A DNA stretch of 63,170 bases from Campylobacteraceae bacterium (GCA_027024155.1 JALVTE010000120.1:1-63170); one strand, 5' to 3'; positions 10,015 to 18,969 are shown, numbered from the stretch's first letter. The notes: a model not told the origin generated them from the letters alone. Made by a program: numbers and translations.

Positions 10015-10067
10015 TAGTTTACAAAAAAAGTTTACAGTTGTCAAAAAAAAGTAAATTTTGTAAACTA
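10015..10067. promoter_or_regulatory. GTTTACAA-type inverted repeat (possible operator)
   Basis: A perfect 12-bp inverted repeat, TAGTTTACAAAA at 10015-10026 and TTTTGTAAACTA at 10056-10067, separated by 29 bases that contain further GTTTAC-like boxes. It lies between the divergent rsmH and Sel1-protein genes. A similar pair with near-equal spacing precedes bioA (13106-13155). The regulator is unknown. Confidence 0.45.
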
Positions 10068-10175
10068 GATATAATATTATAAGATATAAAAGACCTAAGA
10101 TATGTTATTATTATAGGATAAAGTAATATTTTAATTTTACAAAAAGTTGTCGATATTTACAAAAGGCGAAAGAAA

Positions 10176-11537
10176 ATGGATTCAAAAGAGATAAAAAATA
10201 GATTAGAGATTATAAAATTAGCTGCTGCTATTGGAGATTCTGACACCATAGTTTTACAAACATCACACTTAAAATCTTTAGAGAATAAAAAAATTGATGA
10301 AATTATACTTCTTTTAAATAGTAAAAATTATAGACAAGCTATCTATTTAATAAAATCTTTTTTTGAAGATAATGATATTTTAGATAATGATCTTGTAGAT
10401 ATAGACAATGATGGAACTGAAAAGGTTTTAGGAGTTGAAGATATGCTTAGAATGAGCCCGTTAGCTAAAGAAGCTATTAAGGAGTATAAAAGTTCAGCGT
10501 ATACTCAGGATGATTTAGAAGCATTTGCTAAAAATATTGAAGTCCCTATTGCGGATGAGTATGAAATCGCTGATAAAAATAAGAAATCATATGAAGAGAA
10601 ATTTATTGAAATTCAAGAAAAACAGCCAGAAGATGCCCAGCCTATAGAGTTAAAAGAGATTAAAACCGAAGGTGAATCTAAAGAGTTTGATAATGCAATA
10701 GAGAGCGCAAATCAAGATACACCATTAGATGAGATTAGTGCAGAAGTTTTAAATGGTAAAGAGAAAGCTAAAAGAACAAATGTATTTTCAAAATACAAAA
10801 CACTTCGTTCAAAATTTGCAAAAAAAGAGAAGCCACAAGAGAGTAAAAAATTTGCGAATAACAATTTAGAAACAGATATAGAAAAAATAGAAAATTCAAC
10901 ACTTGAGTCAAAAGTTAATGATAATGTTAAAGATAAAGTAAATTATAATATTACTGAAAATACTGAAAAAGAGAGCAAACAAAGTAAAATAAAAAAAGAG
11001 AGTTATGATGATATATATCCACCCATTCCTCATATTGAACAAAAGTTTAGACAAGCATTTGTACTCTATCCACCAAATAAAGAGAGTGAAGTTTGGATAG
11101 AAGAAGTTATAAAATTTTTAAAACATGTGTCATCAAATAGTTATACAGATAACGATGTTAAAAGTTTTTTAGATGAGTATAAATTCTATTTAGATAAAGG
11201 TGATATTGCACGCGCTGCACAAGTACTGTTATTAGCTGCTGCAACAGATTCAAAATATGCAAAATTTATTTTAGCTAGAGAGTTATTTAATGGTAGAGTT
11301 TTAAAAAGAGATTTAAAAAAGTCTTATACAGCTATGAAAAATTTAGCAAGCAAACACTATCCAGATGCATTTTGTGATTTAGCACAGTTTTATGAATATG
11401 GTATTGGTGTACCAAAAGATAGAAAAACAGCCTTAAAACTATATGAAAAGGCTTTTGAATTAGGAGTTAATAGAGCAACTAAACATATAAATAGAATCAA
11501 AGAGTCTGGAGGATTTTTATCATCTTTCTTCAAATAA
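10176..11537 (+). CDS. Sel1-repeat protein with long charged linker
   Basis: A 453-residue protein. The N-terminal ~100 residues are helical, residues ~105-290 form a highly charged, probably disordered linker rich in Glu and Lys, and the C-terminal ~115 residues carry Sel1/TPR-like repeats (AKFILARELFNG, DAFCDLAQFYEYGIGVPKD with the repeat-typical GVPKDxxKAL pattern). No signal peptide or membrane helix is visible. Sel1 repeats usually mediate protein-protein contacts; the partner is unknown. It is a single-gene unit, divergent from rsmH. Confidence 0.7.
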   Translation: MDSKEIKNRLEIIKLAAAIGDSDTIVLQTSHLKSLENKKIDEIILLLNSKNYRQAIYLIKSFFEDNDILDNDLVDIDNDGTEKVLGVEDMLRMSPLAKEAIKEYKSSAYTQDDLEAFAKNIEVPIADEYEIADKNKKSYEEKFIEIQEKQPEDAQPIELKEIKTEGESKEFDNAIESANQDTPLDEISAEVLNGKEKAKRTNVFSKYKTLRSKFAKKEKPQESKKFANNNLETDIEKIENSTLESKVNDNVKDKVNYNITENTEKESKQSKIKKESYDDIYPPIPHIEQKFRQAFVLYPPNKESEVWIEEVIKFLKHVSSNSYTDNDVKSFLDEYKFYLDKGDIARAAQVLLLAAATDSKYAKFILARELFNGRVLKRDLKKSYTAMKNLASKHYPDAFCDLAQFYEYGIGVPKDRKTALKLYEKAFELGVNRATKHINRIKESGGFLSSFFK

Positions 11538-11571
11538 AGAGTTCCAATAAATGGTACCTCTAATGCCATCT

Positions 11572-11694
11572 GAGGGCACTTGACTTTAAATATTTTTTAA
11601 CGCAAGTTAGCTTTGGCTAGCTATTATTAAAAACTATTTACATTAAGCACCCTCTCGTGCTATTAAATCTTGTATATAGTACATAATTTCACTT
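11572..11694. repeat. Truncated copy of the cloverleaf element (copy C)
   Basis: Matches the second hairpin and one terminal arm of the full copies at 39281-39553 and 43047-43317, including the core AACGCAAGTTAGCTTTGGCT and the arm TTGTATATAGTAC. The first hairpin and opposite terminal arm are missing. The terminal arm (about 11663-11694) runs over the last codon and TGA of bioA (11689-11691), so the element supplies that gene's 3' end. Bases 11538-11571, between the Sel1 gene and this copy, hold only a TACCTCTAATGCC motif shared with 41482-41496. Confidence 0.8.
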
Positions 11695-12990
11695 ATTAAG
11701 TCTCTCTATTGCTTCATAGGCTACTTCAAATACTTTATCTATCTCTTTATATGTTATTATGTATGGTGGCATAAAATATATTGTATTACCTAAAGGTCTT
11801 AATAGTACGCCATTTTGTAAAGCATATTTGTAAACTTGTAAACCTATTCTATCACTTGGCTTGTAATCTTTGATTGTTAATGCAGAAACCATTCCTGTTT
11901 GTCTTATATTTTCTATATTTTTTAACTTTTTAAAATTTTCCAATTTTTTTGATATATAGTTTGATTTTTCTCTATTATTTTCAATAATATTATCTTTTTC
12001 AAATATATTTAAAGTTGCAAGTGCCGCACTACATGCTAAAGGGTTACCTGTATAACTGTGTGAGTGTAAAAAAGCTTTATGTTCATTATAGTCACAATAA
12101 AATGCATTATATACTTTATTAGTGGTTAATACTACAGAGAGTGGTAAGTAGCCACCTGTTAATCCTTTTGATAATAGCATAAAATCTGGAGTAATATCTG
12201 CTTGTTCGCATGCAAACATTGTACCACTTCTTCCAAAACCTGTCATAATTTCATCAGCTATTAAATGGACATTATATCTTTTAGTTAATTCTCTAGCACC
12301 TTTTAAGTAATCTGGACTATACATATGCATATTTCCAGCCCCTTGAATTAGTGGTTCAATTATAAAAGCAGATATTTTACTACCATTATTTATTAGTATC
12401 TCTTCTAATGCATTAAGTGCTATTTGTGTGGATTTTTTAGATTTATCTGCTGGTACAGGAGTTTGTAAATTTTTAATAAGAAGAGCTTTATATGTATCTT
12501 TATAAAGTTCAACATCACCAACACTTAATGCCCCAATAGTTTCACCATGATAACTGTTTGTTAAAGATAGAAAAATATCTTTCTCTAATCCAATATTTTT
12601 AAAATAGTGATAACTCATTTTTAAAGCTACTTCTACAGCACTAGAACCATTATCTGCAAAAAATACTTTTTCTAATTTAGTAGGAGAAATTGCAACTAAT
12701 TTATTTGCTAAATCAATGGCAGGCTTATGAGTGAAACCTGCTAATATAACATGCTCTAATGTATCTAACTGCTCTTTTACTTTAGAGTTTATATAATCAT
12801 TTGAATGACCAAATAGATTAACCCACCAACTACTTATAGCATCTATATATTTATTACCATTAAAATCGTATAGATAAATACCTTTTGCACGTTTAATAGG
12901 AATAATAGGTAAAAATTCATGGTCTTTCATTTGTGTGCAAGGATGCCATATAGTTTTTAAATCTAACTCTTCTAAAGTACGGTTTTTCAT
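11689..12990 (-). CDS. bioA: Adenosylmethionine-8-amino-7-oxononanoate aminotransferase
   Basis: Transfers an amino group from S-adenosylmethionine to 8-amino-7-oxononanoate to give 7,8-diaminopelargonate in biotin synthesis. Family signatures: IWHPCTQMKDHE at the N terminus, SSWWVNLFGHS, DNGSSAVEVALKM, the IADEIMTGFGR cofactor aspartate region and LLSKGLTGGYLPLS with the PLP lysine. An in-frame ATG at 13017 would add nine residues; the ATG at 12990 fits the family better, though neither has a strong ribosome-binding site. The 3' end lies inside a truncated palindromic element. A bioF-like gene is at 46792, so biotin genes are scattered. Confidence 0.92.
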   Translation of the reverse strand: MKNRTLEELDLKTIWHPCTQMKDHEFLPIIPIKRAKGIYLYDFNGNKYIDAISSWWVNLFGHSNDYINSKVKEQLDTLEHVILAGFTHKPAIDLANKLVAISPTKLEKVFFADNGSSAVEVALKMSYHYFKNIGLEKDIFLSLTNSYHGETIGALSVGDVELYKDTYKALLIKNLQTPVPADKSKKSTQIALNALEEILINNGSKISAFIIEPLIQGAGNMHMYSPDYLKGARELTKRYNVHLIADEIMTGFGRSGTMFACEQADITPDFMLLSKGLTGGYLPLSVVLTTNKVYNAFYCDYNEHKAFLHSHSYTGNPLACSAALATLNIFEKDNIIENNREKSNYISKKLENFKKLKNIENIRQTGMVSALTIKDYKPSDRIGLQVYKYALQNGVLLRPLGNTIYFMPPYIITYKEIDKVFEVAYEAIERLNK

Positions 12991-13355
12991 AATTACTACT
13001 TTTTTATAATTATACATATAGTTTCATTAAATGACGAAACTAAATTTCATATAGTTATTTTATCAACATATATTTAATCTTTTAATATGTGTAAAAAAGT
13101 AATTAGTTTACAAAAATAAATATTTTAGTAAATTTAATGTAAATTATTTGTAAACACATTTAAATCACATTCCTATTTGATATAGATACATTTTATGGGC
13201 ATTAATTATTAAGTATTTTTTATATAATTTTTTCTTCTATTAAATTAGTAGTAAAAATTAATTAATTTACACTTTACACTAAAACAAGAATTAATATTAA
13301 TTAAGTTAAACTTTTGTTAATAGTTTATTATATTTTAAAATTAAGGTTCAATTAA
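12991..13355. promoter_or_regulatory. AT-rich divergent control region between bioA and the ppiD-like gene
   Basis: A very AT-rich stretch with no gene. It holds a 9-bp inverted repeat, GTTTACAAA at 13106-13114 and TTTGTAAAC at 13147-13155, spaced 32 bases, matching the site upstream of rsmH, and a small palindrome TAGTTTCATTAAATGACGAA near 13018. The boxes resemble biotin-repressor half sites, but their relative orientation is opposite to the classical BirA operator, so no regulator is assigned. Confidence 0.4.
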
Positions 13356-14825
13356 ATGATTTCGTGGATGCAGAAGCATAATAAGTATTTAGTAATTACA
13401 ATATGGGTAGCAACTATAGCTTTTATCGGTGCTGGTTTTGTTGGATGGGGTAGTGTAAAGTTTGGTAGTAAGTCAAGCTCTATCGCAAAAGTAGGAGATA
13501 TTTCTATAAGCAAAGTTAAATATAGCTTTACATACAACAATCTGTATGCTCAATATGCTCAAAAAAATCCTAAATTTGATAAAGAAGCTGCTAAAGAGTT
13601 AGGTTTAGACAAACAAGTATATAGTAGTCTAGTTACCCAAGCATTACTATTGAATATGGCAAAAGAGTATGGAATTATTGCAACTGATGAAGAAGTTGGT
13701 CTTGAAATAGTATCTTACCCCGCATTTAGAGATAATAATGGAAAGTTTGATAAACAAATATATGAGAACTTTTTGAGTGCAAGAGGTTTAAGAGCAAAAG
13801 ATTTTGAATCTATTTTAAAAGATGATTTAATCATAAAAAAATTGACTAAAAAAATTGATATTAAACCACTTAATTATGAAAAAAAGGTAATGGAGTCTAC
13901 ATTTAATATTGCAGATAAGATTAAATATAAAGTTATAAAACTTAGTGATATTAATGTAACTACAGATGAAGCAGGTATTAAAAAGTATTGGGAAAAGAAT
14001 AGACTTAACTATTTAACATCTACAAAATATAATTTAGAATTACTCTGGACTAATAGTAATGATGTAAATGTAAGCGAAGCAAATATAGAAAAATATTATA
14101 AACAACACAATTTTAATTATATTGATAATAGTGGTAAGATAAAAGAGTTAAAAGATGTTAAAAGTGAAGTAACAAAAGATTTAAAATTAGAAAAAATTAA
14201 AATAACAGCAGAAAAAGAGAGAAGTAGATTTAAAAAGGGTAAAATAAAAGCAACAGAAAGTTTAACTTTAAATGAAAATAGTTCTAAACTTACTAAAGAG
14301 CTTTGGAAAAGTATAAAAGAGGCTAAAGATGGTGACTATTTAAAACCAAAAGCTGTTGGTGATAAGTTGGTAACTGTACATATTGTTAAAACAATTAAAC
14401 CCAAAGAGATGACTTTTGGTGAGGCTAAAGAGTTAGTAACAAAAGATTATAAAAAATTCAAGGCAAAAGAAGAGTTAGCTAAACTTACAAAAGAAGCTTT
14501 AAAAAATAGTGATACTTTCAATATAGAACCAAAAGATTATATTAATTTATCTAAGTTTGAAGTATTACCTGAATTAACTCCGCAAGATAGTTTAAAGGTT
14601 ATTAGAGGAATTTTCGCTAGTAGTAAAAAAGTGAATAAGATAACTATTGATGATGGTGCAGTGGTTTATGAAGTTGTAAAACAAAAATTACTTGATAACA
14701 ATAGTACAAATAAATCTTTAGATAAAGAAGTTGCAATTATAAAAAGCAATGAATTAATGAGTAATCTTATTTCTAAACTTTCCAAAAAATATACTATAGA
14801 AAGTTATGTAAAGGAATTCAAGTGA
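13356..14825 (+). CDS. PpiD-like SurA_N-domain periplasmic chaperone
   Basis: A 489-residue inner-membrane-anchored protein: residues ~11-32 form an N-terminal helix, ~35-165 match the SurA_N-type chaperone domain of PpiD, and the middle (~215-370) could hold a degenerate parvulin rotamase segment. Such proteins help newly exported outer-membrane proteins fold in the periplasm. Catalytic parvulin residues were not verified, so isomerase activity is uncertain. The stop overlaps the ftsA GTG by four bases, so it is co-transcribed with ftsA-ftsZ. Confidence 0.8.
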   Translation: MISWMQKHNKYLVITIWVATIAFIGAGFVGWGSVKFGSKSSSIAKVGDISISKVKYSFTYNNLYAQYAQKNPKFDKEAAKELGLDKQVYSSLVTQALLLNMAKEYGIIATDEEVGLEIVSYPAFRDNNGKFDKQIYENFLSARGLRAKDFESILKDDLIIKKLTKKIDIKPLNYEKKVMESTFNIADKIKYKVIKLSDINVTTDEAGIKKYWEKNRLNYLTSTKYNLELLWTNSNDVNVSEANIEKYYKQHNFNYIDNSGKIKELKDVKSEVTKDLKLEKIKITAEKERSRFKKGKIKATESLTLNENSSKLTKELWKSIKEAKDGDYLKPKAVGDKLVTVHIVKTIKPKEMTFGEAKELVTKDYKKFKAKEELAKLTKEALKNSDTFNIEPKDYINLSKFEVLPELTPQDSLKVIRGIFASSKKVNKITIDDGAVVYEVVKQKLLDNNSTNKSLDKEVAIIKSNELMSNLISKLSKKYTIESYVKEFK

Positions 14826-16204
14826 GTAATAAAATTTTAGCTATTGATATTGGCTCAATGAGTGTTAAAGCTGTTATTGCAGAAATAGATGAATTTAATG
14901 AAATAAAAGTTTTAGGGCACGGTTTTGCTAAGTCTCAGGGTGTTAAAAAGGGTATTATAACTAATATTGATTTAGCTTCTAAAGCAATTAGAAAAGCAGT
15001 TAATGACGCTAGAAGAATCGCAGGTAATAACATCTCTTCTGCAGTTGTCTCAATATCTAGTGCATATACAAAAAGTACTAACTCTATTGGTATAGTAAAT
15101 ATTCCACAAAAAGATATTACTATTAAAGAGATTAATAGAGTTATGGAAACAGCTCTTTATAATGCAAATATTCCAAAAGATTATGATATTTTGCATGTAT
15201 TACCATTTAGCTTTAAAGTTGATGACCAAGAGAATATTGAAGATCCATATAATATGAATGCAACTCGTATGGAAGTGGGGGCACATATTGTAATTGCTCA
15301 AAAATCTAGTTTAAGCAATTTGAAAAAGGCTATAGTGTCTGCTGGTTTAGAGGTAGAATCTATAGTTTTAGATAGTTATGCATCTTCTATAGCAACACTA
15401 TCTGATGATGAAAAAGTACTTGGTGTCTCTGTTTTAGATATTGGTGGGCAATCAAGTTCTTTAGCCGTTTTTAAAGGCAACACTCTTAGATATAATCGTT
15501 TCTTACCAGTTGGTTCTAACCATATAACAAACGATATATCTATTGCATTGCACACTCCATTGGATGTAGCAGAAAATGTGAAAAAAGGGCATGGAGATTT
15601 AATAGAAATTACTGATGATATATTAGAATTACCAATTATTGGTGATACAGAAAATAAAAACTCTATACCTTTAAAAGTAGTACAAAATGTAATTTCTGCA
15701 AGAGTAGAAGAGTCTCTATTAATACTTGCTAAGTATTTAGAACAAAGTGGATTAAAAAGTAGTATAGGTGCTGGAATTGTACTGACAGGTGGTATGACAA
15801 AGCTTAAAAATATGAGAGAATTTGCTCAATCAATTTTCCCAGGTTTATCAGTTAGAGTTGGTGTACCACACCATCTTAAAGGTTTGTTTGATGAGCTTAA
15901 AGGTCCAGAGTGTTCTACAGTTGTAGGTTTATTGTTGTATAAAGCAGGAAAAAACACTCAATATGAAATAGATAATAAAAAAAGACTACTACACCAGAAG
16001 GAGGAACATAAACAACAAGATGGTTTAAGTAACATTAAACTTGGTACAGGTACAGAAAAAACTAGTTCAAGCGGAAATGATAACGATGACTTTGGTACAT
16101 CTACAAAACCTGACAACTTTGTCTTTACCGACTTAACTGGTGTAGAAGAGGGTAACGGTGACTTTTTAGTAAAAGTTAAAAATTGGATAAAACAACTATT
16201 TTAA
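14822..16204 (+). CDS. ftsA: Cell division protein FtsA
   Basis: Actin-like ATPase that tethers FtsZ to the membrane and recruits the divisome. Actin-fold signatures seen: ILAIDIGSMSVKA at the N terminus (phosphate 1), VLDIGGQSSSLAV near residue 205 (phosphate 2) and GIVLTGGMTKLKN near 318 (adenosine). The C terminus ends in a short amphipathic basic/hydrophobic helix (VKNWIKQLF), the usual membrane-targeting sequence, after a ~60-residue polar linker. GTG start, four-base overlap with the upstream gene, and 24 bases before ftsZ. Confidence 0.96.
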   Translation: MSNKILAIDIGSMSVKAVIAEIDEFNEIKVLGHGFAKSQGVKKGIITNIDLASKAIRKAVNDARRIAGNNISSAVVSISSAYTKSTNSIGIVNIPQKDITIKEINRVMETALYNANIPKDYDILHVLPFSFKVDDQENIEDPYNMNATRMEVGAHIVIAQKSSLSNLKKAIVSAGLEVESIVLDSYASSIATLSDDEKVLGVSVLDIGGQSSSLAVFKGNTLRYNRFLPVGSNHITNDISIALHTPLDVAENVKKGHGDLIEITDDILELPIIGDTENKNSIPLKVVQNVISARVEESLLILAKYLEQSGLKSSIGAGIVLTGGMTKLKNMREFAQSIFPGLSVRVGVPHHLKGLFDELKGPECSTVVGLLLYKAGKNTQYEIDNKKRLLHQKEEHKQQDGLSNIKLGTGTEKTSSSGNDNDDFGTSTKPDNFVFTDLTGVEEGNGDFLVKVKNWIKQLF

Positions 16205-16228
16205 TAAAATAACAACTAGGAGAAAATA

Positions 16229-17389
16229 ATGGATAATTTTGAAATTGAAATATTAGATAATACAGTAGCTCCAACTGAAGGTGCAGTAATAAAAGCTATC
16301 GGAGTAGGTGGCGGTGGTGGAAATATGATTAACCACATGATAGAAGAGAAAGTATCTGGTATTGACTTAATTGTAGCTAATACTGATGCACAAGCTCTTG
16401 ATAGCTCAAAGGCACCTTACAAGATTCAAATAGGTAAGAATGTTGCGAGAGGTAGAGGTTGCGGTATGGTACCTGATAAAGGTAGAGAAGCTGCAGTTGA
16501 GAGTTTTGAAGAGGTTAAAGAGTCTTTAGTTGGTTCTGATTTAGTATTTATTGCTTCTGGTTTAGGTGGTGGTACAGGTACTGGTGCTGCTCCTGTTGTT
16601 GCACAAGCGGCTAAAGAGATTGGTGCATTAACTGTTGCAGTTGTTACTACACCTTTTAAATTTGAAGGTAGAAAAAGAACTAAGTTAGCAGACCTTGGAT
16701 TAACAGAGCTTAAAAAAGAGAGCGACTCTATTATTGTTATTCCTAATGAAAAATTACTTACAATAGTAGATAAAAATTTAGGTTTAAAAGAGAGTTTTAA
16801 ATTGGTAGATGATATTTTATGTCAAGCTGTATCTGGTATCTCTAATGTTATTATTTCACACTCTCCAAGTGACATTAACTTAGACTTTGCAGATGTTAAA
16901 ACAGTTATGAGTCATAAAGGTTTAGCACTTATGGGTGTAGGACATGCAATAGGACAAAATGCTGCATATGAAGCTGCTACAGAAGCAATTAGCTCTCCAC
17001 TATTAGGAGATATCTCTATAGATGGTGCTAAAGGTATATTGGTACACTTTAAAACTCATCCTGATTATTCTATCATTCAAATTTCTGAAGCAATGAATAC
17101 AATCGAAGAGTTTGCAGATGAAGATGCAAGTGTAATCTTTGGTACAACAACAGATGAAGCTATTGCAGAAGATGAAGTATATATTACAGTAGTAGCAACT
17201 GGTTTTGAAGATGAGGCAACAATAAGTGGTTCTGACTCTAAAGATACTAGAGTTTCTACTCCAACAAGACCTGTTAATACTCCTGAAGCACCGAGTATAA
17301 AGACACCTAATGTTATAAAAGTAGTTGGTGGGGAAGAGAATGAAGCATACTATGATACTCCAACTTTTTTAAGAAAACAAAGAGATTAA
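16229..17389 (+). CDS. ftsZ: Cell division protein FtsZ
   Basis: Tubulin-like GTPase forming the Z ring. The tubulin signature GGGTGTG is at residues 113-119, with the GVGGGGGN phosphate loop near residue 26 and the NTDAQAL loop near 52. The 386-residue length is normal. The C-terminal peptide (YDTPTFLRKQRD) is the expected FtsA/ZipA-binding tail after a variable linker. A strong ribosome-binding site (AGGAG) lies eight bases upstream, and a hairpin terminator follows the gene. Confidence 0.98.
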   Translation: MDNFEIEILDNTVAPTEGAVIKAIGVGGGGGNMINHMIEEKVSGIDLIVANTDAQALDSSKAPYKIQIGKNVARGRGCGMVPDKGREAAVESFEEVKESLVGSDLVFIASGLGGGTGTGAAPVVAQAAKEIGALTVAVVTTPFKFEGRKRTKLADLGLTELKKESDSIIVIPNEKLLTIVDKNLGLKESFKLVDDILCQAVSGISNVIISHSPSDINLDFADVKTVMSHKGLALMGVGHAIGQNAAYEAATEAISSPLLGDISIDGAKGILVHFKTHPDYSIIQISEAMNTIEEFADEDASVIFGTTTDEAIAEDEVYITVVATGFEDEATISGSDSKDTRVSTPTRPVNTPEAPSIKTPNVIKVVGGEENEAYYDTPTFLRKQRD

Positions 17390-17415
17390 TTTTAGCCTAG
17401 TTGTTTATAAATATT

Positions 17416-17435
17416 AAGCCCTATTTGGGCTTTTT
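17416..17435 (+). terminator. Rho-independent terminator after ftsZ
   Basis: Hairpin AAGCCC-TATTT-GGGCTT followed directly by a short T run (TTTTTGG overlaps the arm). It ends the ppiD-ftsA-ftsZ transcript and is followed by ~200 AT-rich bases preceding the next gene. Confidence 0.75.
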
Positions 17436-17639
17436 GGCTTCTATGGCTCCTTCTTTAACTTCAATTTATTAAAATTTTTTTATTATACTTTTGTTGATTA
17501 TTGGCTTAAATTTGATTTTAATTATTATAAATTTGTTATATTAATGCAAGAGTTAATTTTTTTTTATTATAATAGTTGTGGAACTTTCTTAAGTTGATTA
17601 ATCTTATGAAAGTACTAAAAATAACAATAAGGAAATCGT

Positions 17640-18125
17640 ATGAAAAGAACATTAGTTATGTTATCTTTGGGATTTGGTTTACTATTTGGTTTAAACCCAC
17701 AAACTGCATCTAAAGATGATTTAATGAAAATTAAAGGTGTAGGTGAAGCGAAAGCTACAGCAATTATCAAGTATAGAAAATCACATAAACTTAAAACGGC
17801 TGAGGATTTATCTAAAGTAAAAGGTATTGGTGAAGTTATTGCTCAAAATATCTTAAAAGATGTATTAAATGGAGATAAGTCTTCAACAACTAAGAAAAAA
17901 ACGACTAAAAAGAAAACTGCTTCTAAGAAAATAAATTCTAAAATGTCTGCAAAGAAAGCTGAAGTTAAAAAGGAAGAAGCAAAAATTGCTGATAAAAAAG
18001 ATGATTTAAAAGCAAAAAAAGATAAATATAGTAAAAAGTTAGATAGTAAAAAAAGTACTAAAAAGAAAACTAAAAAAATAAAAACTAAAAAAAGTAAAAG
18101 TAAAAAAGAGAAAAAAGCTGCATAA
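17640..18125 (+). CDS. Secreted helix-hairpin-helix (ComEA-like) protein with lysine-rich tail
   Basis: A 161-residue protein. Residues 1-18 look like a signal peptide, residues ~20-80 form a double helix-hairpin-helix DNA-binding unit (LMKIKGVGEAKATAII and LSKVKGIGEVIAQNIL), as in the competence protein ComEA. From about residue 82 to the end the chain is overwhelmingly lysine, with Ser, Thr and Ala, resembling histone H1-type tails. ComEA homologues bind incoming DNA in the periplasm; many family members end right after the HhH. The tail, which should add strong non-specific DNA or polyanion binding, is unusual. Single-gene unit ending in a hairpin. Confidence 0.8.
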   Translation: MKRTLVMLSLGFGLLFGLNPQTASKDDLMKIKGVGEAKATAIIKYRKSHKLKTAEDLSKVKGIGEVIAQNILKDVLNGDKSSTTKKKTTKKKTASKKINSKMSAKKAEVKKEEAKIADKKDDLKAKKDKYSKKLDSKKSTKKKTKKIKTKKSKSKKEKKAA

Positions 18126-18128
18126 TAA

Positions 18129-18151
18129 TTTAGAGCGTATAACGCTCTAAA
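18129..18151 (+). terminator. Hairpin terminator after the HhH gene
   Basis: Perfect 9-bp stem TTTAGAGCG / CGCTCTAAA around a five-base loop, starting four bases after the stop codon. No strong T run follows, so it may work bidirectionally or with Rho. Confidence 0.6.
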
Positions 18152-18215
18152 TGCTACTTAGGTAACAAAATACTTCTTTATTTCTTGATATAATCCTAAA
18201 TAAAAAAGGATTAAT

Positions 18216-18647
18216 ATGAGTAACTTCAATTATGTATGTCCATATTGTAAAAAAATTAACAGATTACCTTTAAAAGAGAGTTATAGTAAAGCAAAATGTG
18301 GTTCTTGCGGAAATTCACTATTAGATGGAAAAGTAATAGAAGCTAATGATAGTGATTTTAATTATATAATTCAAAATTCAACTGCCCCTGTAATTGTAGA
18401 TTTTTGGGCACCATGGTGTGGACCTTGTCGTATGATGGCACCTAATTTTGAACAAGCAAGTAGAACTTTGGCACCAAAAGTTCAGTTTGTAAAAGTAAAT
18501 ACAGAAGATAATCCACAAATTAGTGGACAATTTGGTATTCGTTCTATTCCAACTATGATAGTATTTAAAAATGGAGTAGAGGTTGATAGAATATCTGGTG
18601 CATTACCAACCGAACAAATTATTGCGTTAGCAAGTAAACATATATAG
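18216..18647 (+). CDS. trxC: Thioredoxin 2 (zinc-finger thioredoxin)
   Basis: Cytoplasmic disulfide reductase of 143 residues. The N-terminal zinc-binding module has C8, C11, C28 and C31 (CPYC and CGSC), characteristic of thioredoxin 2, followed by a normal thioredoxin fold with the active site WCGPC at 67-71 and the cis-proline segment SIPTMIVF. Single-gene unit with a ribosome-binding AAGGAT upstream, ended by the hairpin at 18657-18688. Confidence 0.93.
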   Translation: MSNFNYVCPYCKKINRLPLKESYSKAKCGSCGNSLLDGKVIEANDSDFNYIIQNSTAPVIVDFWAPWCGPCRMMAPNFEQASRTLAPKVQFVKVNTEDNPQISGQFGIRSIPTMIVFKNGVEVDRISGALPTEQIIALASKHI

Positions 18648-18903
18648 GATTTAGGATATAGGGCACCTATTATTAGAGATGCCCTATAGAGTTTTTGTGT
18701 TGCCATTCAGTACTATTAATTCAAAGATTTTATATTAATGTATTGGCTTAAAGCTTAAATCCAAAAGCTTAATACATTTTATAGGGTTAAAAATCTTAAC
18801 TTACGATGGCAGTGGATGTATCCTTAAATTTAGGGACTGTATGACACGGTTGTACCTACATCCCATATCCTCCATCCAAAATCCTCCATCCAAAATCCTA
18901 AAT
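18644..18903. repeat. Multi-hairpin intergenic element with 14-bp tandem repeat
   Basis: The gap between trxC and the response-regulator gene is almost entirely palindromic. It has TATAGGGCA / TGCCCTATA (18657-18688, followed by GTTTTT and likely the trxC terminator), a long hairpin from TTGCCAT near 18700 to ATGGCAG near 18810 with AATGTATT / AATACATT inside, and GGATGTA / TACATCC (about 18813-18863). The ends carry ATTTAGGAT / ATCCTAAAT, and two perfect copies of ATCCTCCATCCAAA sit at 18867-18880 and 18881-18894. Its overall size is close to that of the cloverleaf elements, but its sequence is different. Confidence 0.6.
18657..18695 (+). terminator. ATTATT-loop hairpin terminator after trxC
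   Basis: Nine-base stem TATAGGGCA / TGCCCTATA with an inner CCT/AGA pairing and an ATTATT loop, followed by GAGTTTTT. It starts seven bases after the trxC stop and shares its loop with hairpins at 24584-24614 and 25705-25730. Confidence 0.6.
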
Positions 18904-18969
18904 TAGCAAATCCTTTTATAAATTCAATTTTTTTAGTATAATGTTGTAAATTAATTACTGGAGTATATA

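Noticed and set aside
13106-13155. A classical BirA operator for bioA
   Set aside because: The half sites match TTGTAAAC, but they point outward relative to the known TTGTAAAC...GTTTACAA order and the spacing is about double, so I list it only as an unassigned inverted repeat.
12991-13355. Replication origin
   Set aside because: The stretch is AT-rich, but I saw no cluster of DnaA boxes and no dnaA or dnaN gene nearby.
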